Shown in pieces: positions 20,086-28,655 of a DNA stretch of 64,000 nucleotides. Made by a program: the position numbers and the translations under genes. How positions within the stretch are numbered: the stretch's first letter is position 1; every line of letters starts with the position of its first letter. The DNA is from Heyndrickxia shackletonii (lineage in GTDB: Bacteria; Bacillota; Bacilli; Bacillales; Bacillaceae_C), in the NCBI RefSeq assembly GCF_001420715.1, contig NZ_LJJC01000004.1, positions 907,844-971,843 on the forward strand, in the 5' to 3' direction. Below the pieces are notes generated by a model, which worked only from the letters and a program-made list of their open reading frames with translations, did no database searches and was not told the origin of the DNA.

Positions 20086-20982
20086 TTATTTATTATTTAA
20101 ATGGACACGATAATAGGCTTTGCGAAATTCAGTCGGTGTTACTTTTTCGTATTTTTTAAACAGCTTCATAAAGTATTTTTCATCAAAAATCCCTACGATA
20201 TTGGCAATCTCTTTAATGCTTAAATTGGTACTCGTTAACATATCCTTCGCTTTTGACAGCTTAAGAATGTGAATGTATTTTTGAATATTCATCCCGTTTT
20301 TTTTCTTAAATATTCGGGACAAATAATCTTGGTTATAATTGAACTCCTGAGCAATTGCTGTTACCGAAATATTGCTCATTGCATTAATTCTAATCCATTC
20401 CACGATATTTACTAAGTTTTTCTCCGATTTACTATGTTCTCTTTCTGTAATGAAATGGGTTACGGATTGCTCCGAAATTTCAATAAGCAAGGAAGTCATG
20501 AAATAATCGGTACTTCTTTTATTGTAGTAATTTGCATTATCAATATCTAATAGTTGGTTAAATAAAATATTTATCCTTTCTATTTCTTTAGGGCTTGAAT
20601 AAATTGGGATGAAGATGTCCGTACTGGAACGATGTGAATCGGGATTTGTACGGTAAGATATCACCTCATCCTCCATCGTATTATAATCGATAATCGAGCT
20701 TTCATTAGGGCAATAAAAATGAAACCAGTAGAAGGAAACCCCAGGAGAACAAAGGGCATATCCCTGGTGAGTATGATGGGGAAGTAATAGAAGTACATCG
20801 CCAGGGCAAACTTCAAATTTTTCTTCCTCTTGCTGAATATAAAGTGTTTCCCTCACTCCGATGATTATTTCGTAGCTATTAAGATTACGTTTTGAATGAA
20901 TCCATGGTTCATTCGATACAAATAATCCTCCAGAAATATATTCCATTGGATTGTCAGCATTTGTTTTCAAGTATTGTTCCAT
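20086..20982 (-). CDS. AraC-family transcriptional regulator with N-terminal cupin domain
   Basis: 298 residues. The N-terminal half (about 35-110) is a cupin-like effector domain (ICVGETLYIQQE-like, VCPGDVLLLLPHHTHQGY). The C-terminal 100 residues hold two AraC-type HTH motifs (NISVTAIAQEFNYNQDYLSR and LSIKEIANIVGIFDEKYFMK) and end with the family signature KKYEKVTPTEFRKAYY. AAGGGGGGCGAAAG precedes the ATG. It is divergent from the first GH127 gene and probably activates it and the sugar importer at 23430, since both promoters share a 16-bp motif. Confidence 0.88.
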   Translation of the reverse strand: MEQYLKTNADNPMEYISGGLFVSNEPWIHSKRNLNSYEIIIGVRETLYIQQEEEKFEVCPGDVLLLLPHHTHQGYALCSPGVSFYWFHFYCPNESSIIDYNTMEDEVISYRTNPDSHRSSTDIFIPIYSSPKEIERINILFNQLLDIDNANYYNKRSTDYFMTSLLIEISEQSVTHFITEREHSKSEKNLVNIVEWIRINAMSNISVTAIAQEFNYNQDYLSRIFKKKNGMNIQKYIHILKLSKAKDMLTSTNLSIKEIANIVGIFDEKYFMKLFKKYEKVTPTEFRKAYYRVHLNNK

Positions 20983-21030
20983 TACTTTCGCCCCCCTTTG
21001 CGATTCTACGAAATCTCAATAATTTAGAAA

Positions 21031-21059
21031 GTCAGTTTTATACACCTAATGTTTAAAAT
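21031..21059 (+). promoter_or_regulatory. Putative AraC-type activator site and promoter of the GH127 gene
   Basis: GTCAGTTTTATACACC (21031-21046) recurs with two changes at 23255-23270. A TAAAAT at 21054-21059 could be the -10 box, which places the motif over the weak -35 region, as expected for AraC-type activation. Confidence 0.4.
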
Positions 21060-21130
21060 GGACTACCGACAAGATTCTTTTTTGTTGATATTATTTTAAT
21101 TAATCATACTATTCAAAATTGATTTTCATA

Positions 21131-21160
21131 ATTCTATTTTACTAAAAACTATTCTATTTT
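21131..21160 (+). repeat. Direct repeat in the GH127 leader
   Basis: ATTCTATTTT occurs at 21131-21140 and 21151-21160, spaced exactly 20 bp (two helical turns). Direct repeats one or two turns apart are typical AraC-family binding sites. A cre-like AGAAAACGTTTGAG follows at about 21163. Confidence 0.4.
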
Positions 21161-21252
21161 GGAGAAAACGTTTGAGGGGGTGAGTAAAAAAATAAAGGTA
21201 GGATAAGAATCCGAATAGCAGCTAATTCTTATCGCGAATTAATAGGAAGGAT

Positions 21253-23208
21253 GTGCAAAAATTGACAGAGGTATTAAGCAAGAATATTAAAAGAGTAAAA
21301 ATAACAGACCATTTTTGGAGAAAACGAATAGATATCATACGTGATGAAGTGATTCCATATCAGTGGGAAGCATTAAACGATAGAATTCCAGATGCCCCTG
21401 CCAGCCATGCAATGAAAAATTTTAAAATCGCAGCTGGTGAGGAATCAGGTGAATTTTTTGGTTTTGTATTTCAGGACAGTGATGTAGGTAAATGGCTTGA
21501 GGCAGTAGCTTATAGTTTAGAGAATGATCCTGACCCTGAACTGGAAAAAACAGCGGATGAGGTCATTGAATTAATAGGCAGGGCACAGCAGGATGATGGA
21601 TATTTAAATACCTATTTTACGATAAAAGAACCACAACTTAAGTGGCGCAATCTTCGAGATAAACATGAAATGTATGTAGCAGGCCATATGATGGAAGCTG
21701 CTGTCGCTTATTTCGAGGTTACTGGCAAGCGGAAGCTTTTAGATATTATGTGTCGTTTCGCTGATCACATCGATGAAATGTTTGGCAAAGAAGAAAATAA
21801 ATTGCGAGGATATGATGGTCATCAAGAAATAAAATTAGCTCTTGTAAAGCTATATAAAGCAACCGGAAATGAACGATATTTACAGTTAAGCAAATATTTC
21901 ATAGATGAGCGCGGTCAGCAACCACATTATTTCGACCTAGAAAAGAAAGCAAGAAATGATGATAAAGAATTTTGGTGGCATGATGAATATGGAGATTATA
22001 GCTATCACCAAGCACATTTGCCTGTTCGAGATCAGAAAGAAGCAATCGGCCATGCTGTTAGGGCTATGTATATGTACACAGCGATGGCGGATTTAGCCAT
22101 TGAGACAGGGGATCACACTTTAAAGGAAGCCTGTGAGAGATTATGGGAAAATGTAACGAATCGCCAAATGTACATTACTGGCGGTGTCGGATCACAAGAT
22201 TTTGGTGAAGCGTTTTCATTTGATTATGACTTGCCAAATGATACGTGCTACACAGAAACATGCGCATCGATTGGCTTAGTTTTCTGGGCAAAGCGAATGC
22301 TAGGGATTGAAAAGAATGGAAAATATGCGGATGTCATGGAGAGGGCACTTTATAACGGAACCATTAGCGGAATGGATTTGGACGGGAAGAAATTCTTCTA
22401 TGTTAATCCGTTGGAGGTATGGCCGAAAGCGAATGAAAAAAGGCAGGATAAAACACATGTAAAGCCTGTTAGGCAAAAATGGTATAGCTGTGCTTGCTGC
22501 CCACCTAATCTAGCAAGATTAATTGCTTCCATAGGACAATATGTATACTCTGTTGATTCCAATCAATTGTTTGTTCATTTATACATGGGCAATGAATCAG
22601 AATTAGATATTGCGGGACAAAAGGTTCAAATTATCCAAGAAACAAATTATCCATGGGATGGGAATGTTCAAATTACACTTTCACCGGAAAATGAGCGTGA
22701 ATTTACGGTTGCCGTTCGGATTCCAGGATGGTGCAAATTAGCCGCATTAAAAGTGAATAATGAGTTAGTGGATATAGATTGTTGTACAAAGAATGGGTAT
22801 GCATATATTACCCGAACTTGGAAAAAAGGGGATAAGATTGTTCTTGTTCTGCCTATGCCGGTTGAGAGAGTCCGTGCGAATCCGAAAGTACGAGAAAATG
22901 TAGGGAAGGTTTCTTTACAGAGAGGTCCAATTGTCTATTGTTTGGAAGAAGTAGACAATGGTGCAAATTTACCGAACATCCTTCTGCCAAAAGATTCTGA
23001 GCTTGAGGTTACATTCCAGGAAGAATTGCTTGGTGGAATTAGTGTAATAACTGCAAAAGCAGAGAGGATTGATGATCAAGCTTGGGGTAATGAGTTATAT
23101 ATGACTTATGAAAAAGACACAAAATCCATTACTCTTAAAGCAATCCCTTATTATGCGTGGTGCAACCGGCAGCCTGGTGAAATGTTGGTTTGGATTATGG
23201 AAAAATAA
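21253..23208 (+). CDS. GH127 beta-L-arabinofuranosidase
   Basis: Removes terminal beta-L-arabinofuranose, in characterised relatives (HypBA1 of Bifidobacterium longum) from Hyp-linked beta-1,2-arabino-oligosaccharides of extensin. The 651-residue (alpha/alpha)6-barrel enzyme has the Zn-Cys site of that family: E335 and C337 (YTETCASIG) and C415-C416 (CACCPPNLARL), where one Cys is the nucleophile. E319 is the likely acid/base. There is no signal peptide. The start is either GTG at 21253 or, with better spacing from GGAAGG, TTG at 21262. The N-terminal half (RIDIIRDEVIPYQWE, FQDSDVGKWLE) is the most HypBA1-like of the three paralogues here. Confidence 0.9.
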   Translation: MQKLTEVLSKNIKRVKITDHFWRKRIDIIRDEVIPYQWEALNDRIPDAPASHAMKNFKIAAGEESGEFFGFVFQDSDVGKWLEAVAYSLENDPDPELEKTADEVIELIGRAQQDDGYLNTYFTIKEPQLKWRNLRDKHEMYVAGHMMEAAVAYFEVTGKRKLLDIMCRFADHIDEMFGKEENKLRGYDGHQEIKLALVKLYKATGNERYLQLSKYFIDERGQQPHYFDLEKKARNDDKEFWWHDEYGDYSYHQAHLPVRDQKEAIGHAVRAMYMYTAMADLAIETGDHTLKEACERLWENVTNRQMYITGGVGSQDFGEAFSFDYDLPNDTCYTETCASIGLVFWAKRMLGIEKNGKYADVMERALYNGTISGMDLDGKKFFYVNPLEVWPKANEKRQDKTHVKPVRQKWYSCACCPPNLARLIASIGQYVYSVDSNQLFVHLYMGNESELDIAGQKVQIIQETNYPWDGNVQITLSPENEREFTVAVRIPGWCKLAALKVNNELVDIDCCTKNGYAYITRTWKKGDKIVLVLPMPVERVRANPKVRENVGKVSLQRGPIVYCLEEVDNGANLPNILLPKDSELEVTFQEELLGGISVITAKAERIDDQAWGNELYMTYEKDTKSITLKAIPYYAWCNRQPGEMLVWIMEK

Positions 23209-23254
23209 ATATTTTAAAATAGTAAATACCTTTTTCGGAAATTACTCTTAAAAG

Positions 23255-23286
23255 GTCGATTTTATACACCATGTTATTTCTATAAT
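23255..23286 (+). promoter_or_regulatory. Promoter of the sugar importer-GH127 operon with AraC-type motif
   Basis: GTCGATTTTATACACC (23255-23270) is shared with the region upstream of the first GH127 gene. TATAAT follows at 23281-23286 and the motif covers the -35 region, which itself has a poor consensus. This fits an activator-dependent promoter. Confidence 0.5.
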
Positions 23287-23366
23287 GAAGATTAAAGCTA
23301 GTATATTAATAGATTACATTTTTGAATAATAATGATTGGTGGAGGATTACTTCACCGATCAAACAC

Positions 23367-23386
23367 AAAGTTGTACTTACAACTTT
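23367..23386 (+). promoter_or_regulatory. AraR operator in the leader of the second sugar importer operon
   Basis: AAAGTTGTACTTACAACTTT is a 20-bp near-perfect palindrome (8-bp arms). Its core AGTTGTACTTACAACT matches 13 of 16 AraR-box positions. It lies about 80 bp after the -10 box, where bound AraR would act as a roadblock. Confidence 0.6.
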
Positions 23387-23429
23387 TAAAAATATACTAA
23401 TATATTTAGGAAATAAGAATGGGGTGTGT

Positions 23430-24812
23430 ATGTTGAGAAAGCGTAAATCATTGATAGGACTTATAGGCGTGCTTGTTTTGCTTGTTGGGATGTTAAGTGG
23501 TTGTCTAGGCGGAACTAGTGCAACGGGGGGAAGCGGCAAAAAAGGTGTTGTTCAATTAAAATTTACTTATTGGGGAGATCCACTTGAGAAAAAATCTATA
23601 GAAGATATTTTGAAAGCGTTTAACAAATCACATCCAAATATTTATGTGACAGGACAGCAAATTCAAGGAAACTATTTAGAGAAAATGACAACGATGGCCT
23701 CTTCTAATACTCTTCCTGACGTTGGTTATTTTACGGAGGGAAGCCTTTCACCGTGGGTGAAAAGCGGAGCGATTAAAGATTTGAAGCCACTATTTGATTC
23801 AGGAGAATTCGGTGACAAATTAAAATATAGTATTTTTCAATACGAAAAAGACGGACCGATTGCCGGTTCAAGCGTAGCAAATGAAGTAAATAATATTTAC
23901 TACAATAAAGAATTATTTGATGAATTGGGGATGCCATATCCTCCTGCTAAAGCAGAGGATGCATGGACATGGGACGAATTTGTCGATGTAGCCAAGAAAC
24001 TGACAGTGGACCGGAACGGAAAGCACCCTGATGATCCAGGATTTGATCCGAAAAATATCAAAACATACGGGGTTAGCAATTTTACCTATTTCTATGAAAA
24101 CTTCCTTTTCAGCAATGATGGAGGAATTATTTCTGAGGATGGAAAGACTATTCTATTAAACAAACCTGAAACGATTGAAGCATTACAGAGAATGCAAGAC
24201 TTAATGTATGTATACCATGTGATGCCAACACCTGCCAGCCTATCTACGCTTCCAAACACAGATACAGCTCTATTAACCAAAAGGGTAGCGATGGATGTAG
24301 ATGGTCAATGGGCTATGCAGGTGCTAGGGGAAGCGGAAAAACAAAAGAATTTGAAGTTGGGTATCGGTGTATTGCCAAAAATGAAAAAAGCAGTGACTTC
24401 TAGTGCCGGTACGCCAATTGTCGTATTTAACAATGATAATACGAAAAAGCATTGGAACGAAACAAAAGAGTTTCTTAAATTTATTATGGATCCATCTAAT
24501 AGTTTGCCGCTTATCCAAGCCGGACTTTGGATGCCTAATGAAGAAAAATGGTATAAAGATCCGGAACTTGTTAAAAAGTGGACCGATACAAAAATTCATC
24601 CAAAAGAATATAAAACAGCTGTTATCGATTGGGCAATGAATAATGTGCAGAAAAATCCAAACTATTTTTGGGCTGATCGATCAGAAGCCAGCCAAATTAT
24701 TTCGCCTGCATTAGACCTAATTTGGACAAATAAAAAGAGTGCGCAAGAAGCGGTAAATGACATTATGCCAAAATTGAAAAAGAAATTTGGAGACAAATAC
24801 AAATATGAGTAA
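23430..24812 (+). CDS. Sugar ABC transporter substrate-binding lipoprotein (family 1)
   Basis: The extracellular binding protein for a CUT1-type sugar importer. The start is the ATG at 23430 after GGGGTG; the frame continues far upstream but without signal. The signal peptide MLRKRKSLIGLIGVLVLLVG ends at a lipobox LSGC. The mature protein (about 435 residues) has the SBP_bac_1 fold, e.g. FTYWGDPLEKKSIEDILKAF. Given the flanking GH127 genes, it probably binds beta-L-arabino-oligosaccharides, perhaps still attached to peptide; that is inference. Confidence 0.88.
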   Translation: MLRKRKSLIGLIGVLVLLVGMLSGCLGGTSATGGSGKKGVVQLKFTYWGDPLEKKSIEDILKAFNKSHPNIYVTGQQIQGNYLEKMTTMASSNTLPDVGYFTEGSLSPWVKSGAIKDLKPLFDSGEFGDKLKYSIFQYEKDGPIAGSSVANEVNNIYYNKELFDELGMPYPPAKAEDAWTWDEFVDVAKKLTVDRNGKHPDDPGFDPKNIKTYGVSNFTYFYENFLFSNDGGIISEDGKTILLNKPETIEALQRMQDLMYVYHVMPTPASLSTLPNTDTALLTKRVAMDVDGQWAMQVLGEAEKQKNLKLGIGVLPKMKKAVTSSAGTPIVVFNNDNTKKHWNETKEFLKFIMDPSNSLPLIQAGLWMPNEEKWYKDPELVKKWTDTKIHPKEYKTAVIDWAMNNVQKNPNYFWADRSEASQIISPALDLIWTNKKSAQEAVNDIMPKLKKKFGDKYKYE

Positions 24813-24830
24813 CAAGCTTCCTTTTTAACA

Positions 24831-24870
24831 GATTATGTGTTATGAAGATTCGTCCTCATAACACATAATC
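24831..24870 (+). other. Perfect 15-bp hairpin between binding-protein and permease genes
   Basis: GATTATGTGTTATGA pairs perfectly with TCATAACACATAATC around a 10-nt loop, and no T tract follows. Such hairpins commonly protect the binding-protein mRNA 3' end or partly terminate, giving more binding protein than permease. Confidence 0.7.
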
Positions 24871-24905
24871 AATTCCCAAGTAATAATCGTTTGAGGAGTG
24901 AAAAA

Positions 24906-25850
24906 ATGAATATTGAAAATGTTACCTTAAAAAGAACAGTTGTCAATATCAAAAAGCCAAAACTTCATAAATTGCAGAGAAAGGAAGCGTTTTGGGGTTA
25001 CTTTTTTGCTATGCCTGCTATTTTAGGGCTTCTTATTTGGACAATTGGTCCTATGATTGCCAGTCTTTATTTCAGTTTTACAGATTATAAGGTAGTAGGA
25101 AGTTATCACTGGGTTGGCTTTCAAAATTACGTTGATATTTTTAAAAACGATCTTGATTTCAAGAAATCTTTATTTGTCACATTTTATTTTGCTATAGGGA
25201 GTACTTTTTTTACGCTGCTTGCTGCTTTAATTGTTGCAGTTCTAATGAATATGAATGTAAAAGGACAATCCATCTTTCGAACGATGTACTATTTGCCTGT
25301 CATTGTCCCTTCCGTAGCATCCAATATTTTATGGCTGTGGTTATTTAATCCGGACTTCGGTTTATTAAATAGTATTTTACAATTTTTGGGATTGCCAAAG
25401 TTGATGTGGATTTACGATGAGAATACGGTTATACCTTCGCTAATTTTATTAAGTATTTGGGGATGCGGAGGTACTGCCTTAATATTTCTAGCAGGCTTGC
25501 AGGATGTTCCAAAGCAATTACTGGAGGCTGTTGAAATAGATGGCGGTAATTGGTGGCATAAGTTCAGATATGTAACTTTGCCTTCTATCTCACCAGTTAT
25601 CTTCTTCAATCTTATTATGGGCCTGATAGGGTCCTTCCAAGCTTTCACTCAAGCATATGTTATGACGGAGGGCGGGCCAAACAACAGTACGCTATTCTAT
25701 GTCCTGCTAATTTACCGGGAGGCGTTCCAGAAAAATAATATGGGTTATGCAAGTGCTCTGGCATGGATCCTGTTTATCATTATTTTACTTTTCACATTAA
25801 TTGTCTTTCGATCATCTAAAAACTGGGTTTATTACGGGGGTGGAAAATAA
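24906..25850 (+). CDS. Sugar ABC transporter permease (MalF/UgpA type)
   Basis: 314 residues with six predicted membrane segments. The EAA loop LLEAVEIDGGNWWHKFRYVT lies near 205-225. The ATG at 24906 follows GAGGAGTG; a TTG at 24891 overlaps that site and is rejected. It pairs with the next gene, 2 bp downstream, and with the lipoprotein at 23430. No ATPase is encoded nearby, so a shared MsmX-type ATPase is likely. Confidence 0.9.
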   Translation: MNIENVTLKRTVVNIKKPKLHKLQRKEAFWGYFFAMPAILGLLIWTIGPMIASLYFSFTDYKVVGSYHWVGFQNYVDIFKNDLDFKKSLFVTFYFAIGSTFFTLLAALIVAVLMNMNVKGQSIFRTMYYLPVIVPSVASNILWLWLFNPDFGLLNSILQFLGLPKLMWIYDENTVIPSLILLSIWGCGGTALIFLAGLQDVPKQLLEAVEIDGGNWWHKFRYVTLPSISPVIFFNLIMGLIGSFQAFTQAYVMTEGGPNNSTLFYVLLIYREAFQKNNMGYASALAWILFIIILLFTLIVFRSSKNWVYYGGGK

Positions 25851-25852
25851 TC

Positions 25853-26683
25853 ATGAAGCTAAAAACCGTGAAAAGGTCATTCGCATTAATTATCTTAGTA
25901 ATCGGCGCTATTGTAAGTCTAGTTCCCTTTGTTTGGCTTATTCGCAGTTCCTTAATGACTTCTACAGAGATTTTTGAATTTCCACCTAAACTATTACCGG
26001 AGAAATTTCAATGGTCCAATTACAAGGATATTTTCTCCATTATTAATTTCGGTCTTTACTTGAAAAACACATTATTTATTATGGTCCCAGTCATCATTGG
26101 AACAATTGTCACGTGCTGTATGTGCGGATATGGCTTTGCAAGACTTCGTTTTCCGGGAAGGAATATATGGTTCGGAATGATTCTTGCAACCATGATGCTC
26201 CCGGGAGCTGTCACATTGATCCCTACCTTTTTGATGTGGTCTAAGCTAGATGGAATTAATACATTTTGGCCGTTGATTGTTCCAGCCTTTTTTGGCGGCG
26301 GCGGGTTCTTCATCTTTCTAATGAGACAATTTTTTATGAATATACCTCGTGAACTGGACGAATCTGCATTAATGGATGGTGCCAATCATTTTCAAATTTT
26401 CACGAAAATACTTTTGCCATTGGTGAAACCGCCAATTTTAGTTGTTGGGTTCTTTACTTTTATGGGTGTATGGAATGACTTCTTTGGACCTTTGATTTTC
26501 TTAAATGATGAATCCAAATACACGCTTGCATTAGGGCTATTGCAGTTGAAAGGCTCTTACTCTTCCGATTGGAATCTCATGATGGCAGCATCTGCCGTAA
26601 TGGTTATTCCTGCGATTATCATTTTCTTTATTGGGCAACGCCATTTTATTGAAGGAATAAGTTTAACAGGAATTAAAGGTTAG
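25853..26683 (+). CDS. Sugar ABC transporter permease (MalG/UgpE type)
   Basis: 276 residues with six membrane segments. The EAA loop LDESALMDGANHFQIFTKIL lies near 170-190, and the protein ends with the family's GISLTGIKG. It is the second permease of the importer and lies 46 bp before the second GH127 gene. Confidence 0.91.
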   Translation: MKLKTVKRSFALIILVIGAIVSLVPFVWLIRSSLMTSTEIFEFPPKLLPEKFQWSNYKDIFSIINFGLYLKNTLFIMVPVIIGTIVTCCMCGYGFARLRFPGRNIWFGMILATMMLPGAVTLIPTFLMWSKLDGINTFWPLIVPAFFGGGGFFIFLMRQFFMNIPRELDESALMDGANHFQIFTKILLPLVKPPILVVGFFTFMGVWNDFFGPLIFLNDESKYTLALGLLQLKGSYSSDWNLMMAASAVMVIPAIIIFFIGQRHFIEGISLTGIKG

Positions 26684-26729
26684 CCTTAAGCTTGAGGGAG
26701 TTATTTTTTATAAAAAGGAGTTAACTATA

Positions 26730-28634
26730 ATGCATGTTTTAAATCAAAATCGACTAAGACCTGTCTCATTTTCAAATGTGGTGATTAACGATGCTTTTTG
26801 GTCCCCACGAATTAAGGTTAACCGTGAGCAAACCATTCCGCACCAATATAAGCAATGTAAGGAAACAGGAAGGATTGATGCATTTAAGCTGGATTGGAAG
26901 CAGGGAATGGACAACGAACCTCATATTTTCTGGGATTCTGACGTAGCAAAATGGATTGAAGCTGCAAGCTACAGCCTTGCCACCCATCCAGATCCGGAAC
27001 TAGACCGTCTAGTCGACGAAGTAATTGAGTTGATTGCATCGGCCCAGCAGGAAGATGGGTATCTAAATATTTATTTTTCAGTTGTAAAACCTGGAATGAG
27101 ATGGACAGATTTGCGGGATGCGCATGAATTATATTGTGCAGGACATTTAATAGAAGCTGGTGTTGCACACTATGAAGCAACAAGGAAACGAACTCTCCTG
27201 GAGGTTGTTTGCAAATATGCCGATCATATTGATTCAGTATTTGGGAGGGAGGAAGGTAAATTACGGGGATACTGCGGTCATCAAGAAATCGAATTGGCTT
27301 TGATCAAATTGTATCATGCCACTGGGGAAGAACGTTATTTAAAATTAAGCCAATACTTCATTGATGAACGGGGACAAAAACCTCATTATTTTGAGCTAGA
27401 AAAGAAAGATTCAACAGGATATTTTGAAGATATAATGCGCTATATGGATAACCTCAAAGAGTATAACCAGTCTCATAAGCCGGTCAGAGAACAGAGTAAA
27501 GTGGTGGGGCATTCCGTTCGGGCAATGTATATGTATACAGCAATGGCAGAATTGGCGGGAGAGACTGGAGACGCTTCACTTTTAGAAGCATGTGAGCGGT
27601 TATGGGAACATCTTCATTTAAAAAATATGTTTATTACAGGCGGAATTGGATCGACAGGAAAGAACGAAGGCTTTACGTTTGATTATGACCTTCCAAATGA
27701 AACTTCCTATGCGGAAACATGTGCATCTATTGGGTTAGTTTTTTGGAATCATAGGATGCTGCAGTTGGAATGTGAAAGCAAATATGCGGATGCGATAGAA
27801 CGTGCTCTATTTAATGGAGTCATTAGCGGAGTGTCTTTAGATGGGAAAAAATTCTTTTATGCCAATCCGTTAGCGAGTGTCGGAGATCGTCATCGAAAGG
27901 AATGGTTTGGGTGCGCATGCTGTCCGCCAAATATTGCAAGACTACTAGCTTCACTGGGAGGATATATTTATTCTCAAAGTCCAGATGACATTATTGTTCA
28001 TCAATACATCGAAGGGGAGGCAATAATAAATATTCATGGGCAACAAGTAAAAATAGGACAAAAGGGCAATTATCCATGGGATGGCCACCTAACCTTCTTA
28101 CTTGGATTGGAACATGAAGACAAATTTGGTCTCAAACTGCGCATTCCGGGTTGGTGTAAGAATGCAGAACTTAAAGTAAATCATGAAAGGGTTAATATCC
28201 TTCAAAATATGGATAAAGGATATGTTTATCTTGAGCGGCTATGGAAGGATGGAGATATCATCGAACTAGATTTATCCATGCCTATTGAAAAGGTCTATTC
28301 TCATCCAAATGTTAGGCAAAATGTCCATCACACAGCCATTCAAAGAGGCCCTATTGTGTATTGTATCGAATCGGCAGATAATATGGAGCATTTGCAAAGG
28401 GTAATGCTGCCAAATGATGCGAATCTGACTGCCATTTACGATGAATCGTTACTTGGCGGGGTCGTAAAAATTTTGGGTGATGCAGAGGTATTAGATAGTC
28501 ATCAATGGGAAAATAGTTTATATCGCACTGAAAAACCAACTAGCAGGCCATATCAGATAACCGCTATTCCGTATTATGCATGGGATAATCGCGAATCAGG
28601 ACAAATGCGTGTTTGGATACCAGAAAAGGAGTAA
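26730..28634 (+). CDS. GH127-family beta-L-arabinofuranosidase (second copy)
   Basis: 634 residues, clearly homologous to the enzyme at 21253 over the whole length (both have DSDVAKW/DSDVGKW, DYDLPNxT, ETCASIGLVFW, and CACCPPN-ARL-AS-G). The Glu and Cys ligands of the zinc site (YAETCAS and GCACCPPN) are kept, so it should be active. No signal peptide. AAAAGGAG precedes the ATG. The N-terminal 60 residues differ from the first copy (RIDAFKLDWKQGMDN), a region that shapes the active-site entrance, so a different oligosaccharide is likely. Confidence 0.9.
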   Translation: MHVLNQNRLRPVSFSNVVINDAFWSPRIKVNREQTIPHQYKQCKETGRIDAFKLDWKQGMDNEPHIFWDSDVAKWIEAASYSLATHPDPELDRLVDEVIELIASAQQEDGYLNIYFSVVKPGMRWTDLRDAHELYCAGHLIEAGVAHYEATRKRTLLEVVCKYADHIDSVFGREEGKLRGYCGHQEIELALIKLYHATGEERYLKLSQYFIDERGQKPHYFELEKKDSTGYFEDIMRYMDNLKEYNQSHKPVREQSKVVGHSVRAMYMYTAMAELAGETGDASLLEACERLWEHLHLKNMFITGGIGSTGKNEGFTFDYDLPNETSYAETCASIGLVFWNHRMLQLECESKYADAIERALFNGVISGVSLDGKKFFYANPLASVGDRHRKEWFGCACCPPNIARLLASLGGYIYSQSPDDIIVHQYIEGEAIINIHGQQVKIGQKGNYPWDGHLTFLLGLEHEDKFGLKLRIPGWCKNAELKVNHERVNILQNMDKGYVYLERLWKDGDIIELDLSMPIEKVYSHPNVRQNVHHTAIQRGPIVYCIESADNMEHLQRVMLPNDANLTAIYDESLLGGVVKILGDAEVLDSHQWENSLYRTEKPTSRPYQITAIPYYAWDNRESGQMRVWIPEKE

Positions 28635-28655
28635 ATTGGATAGGGGGTTTCATAC

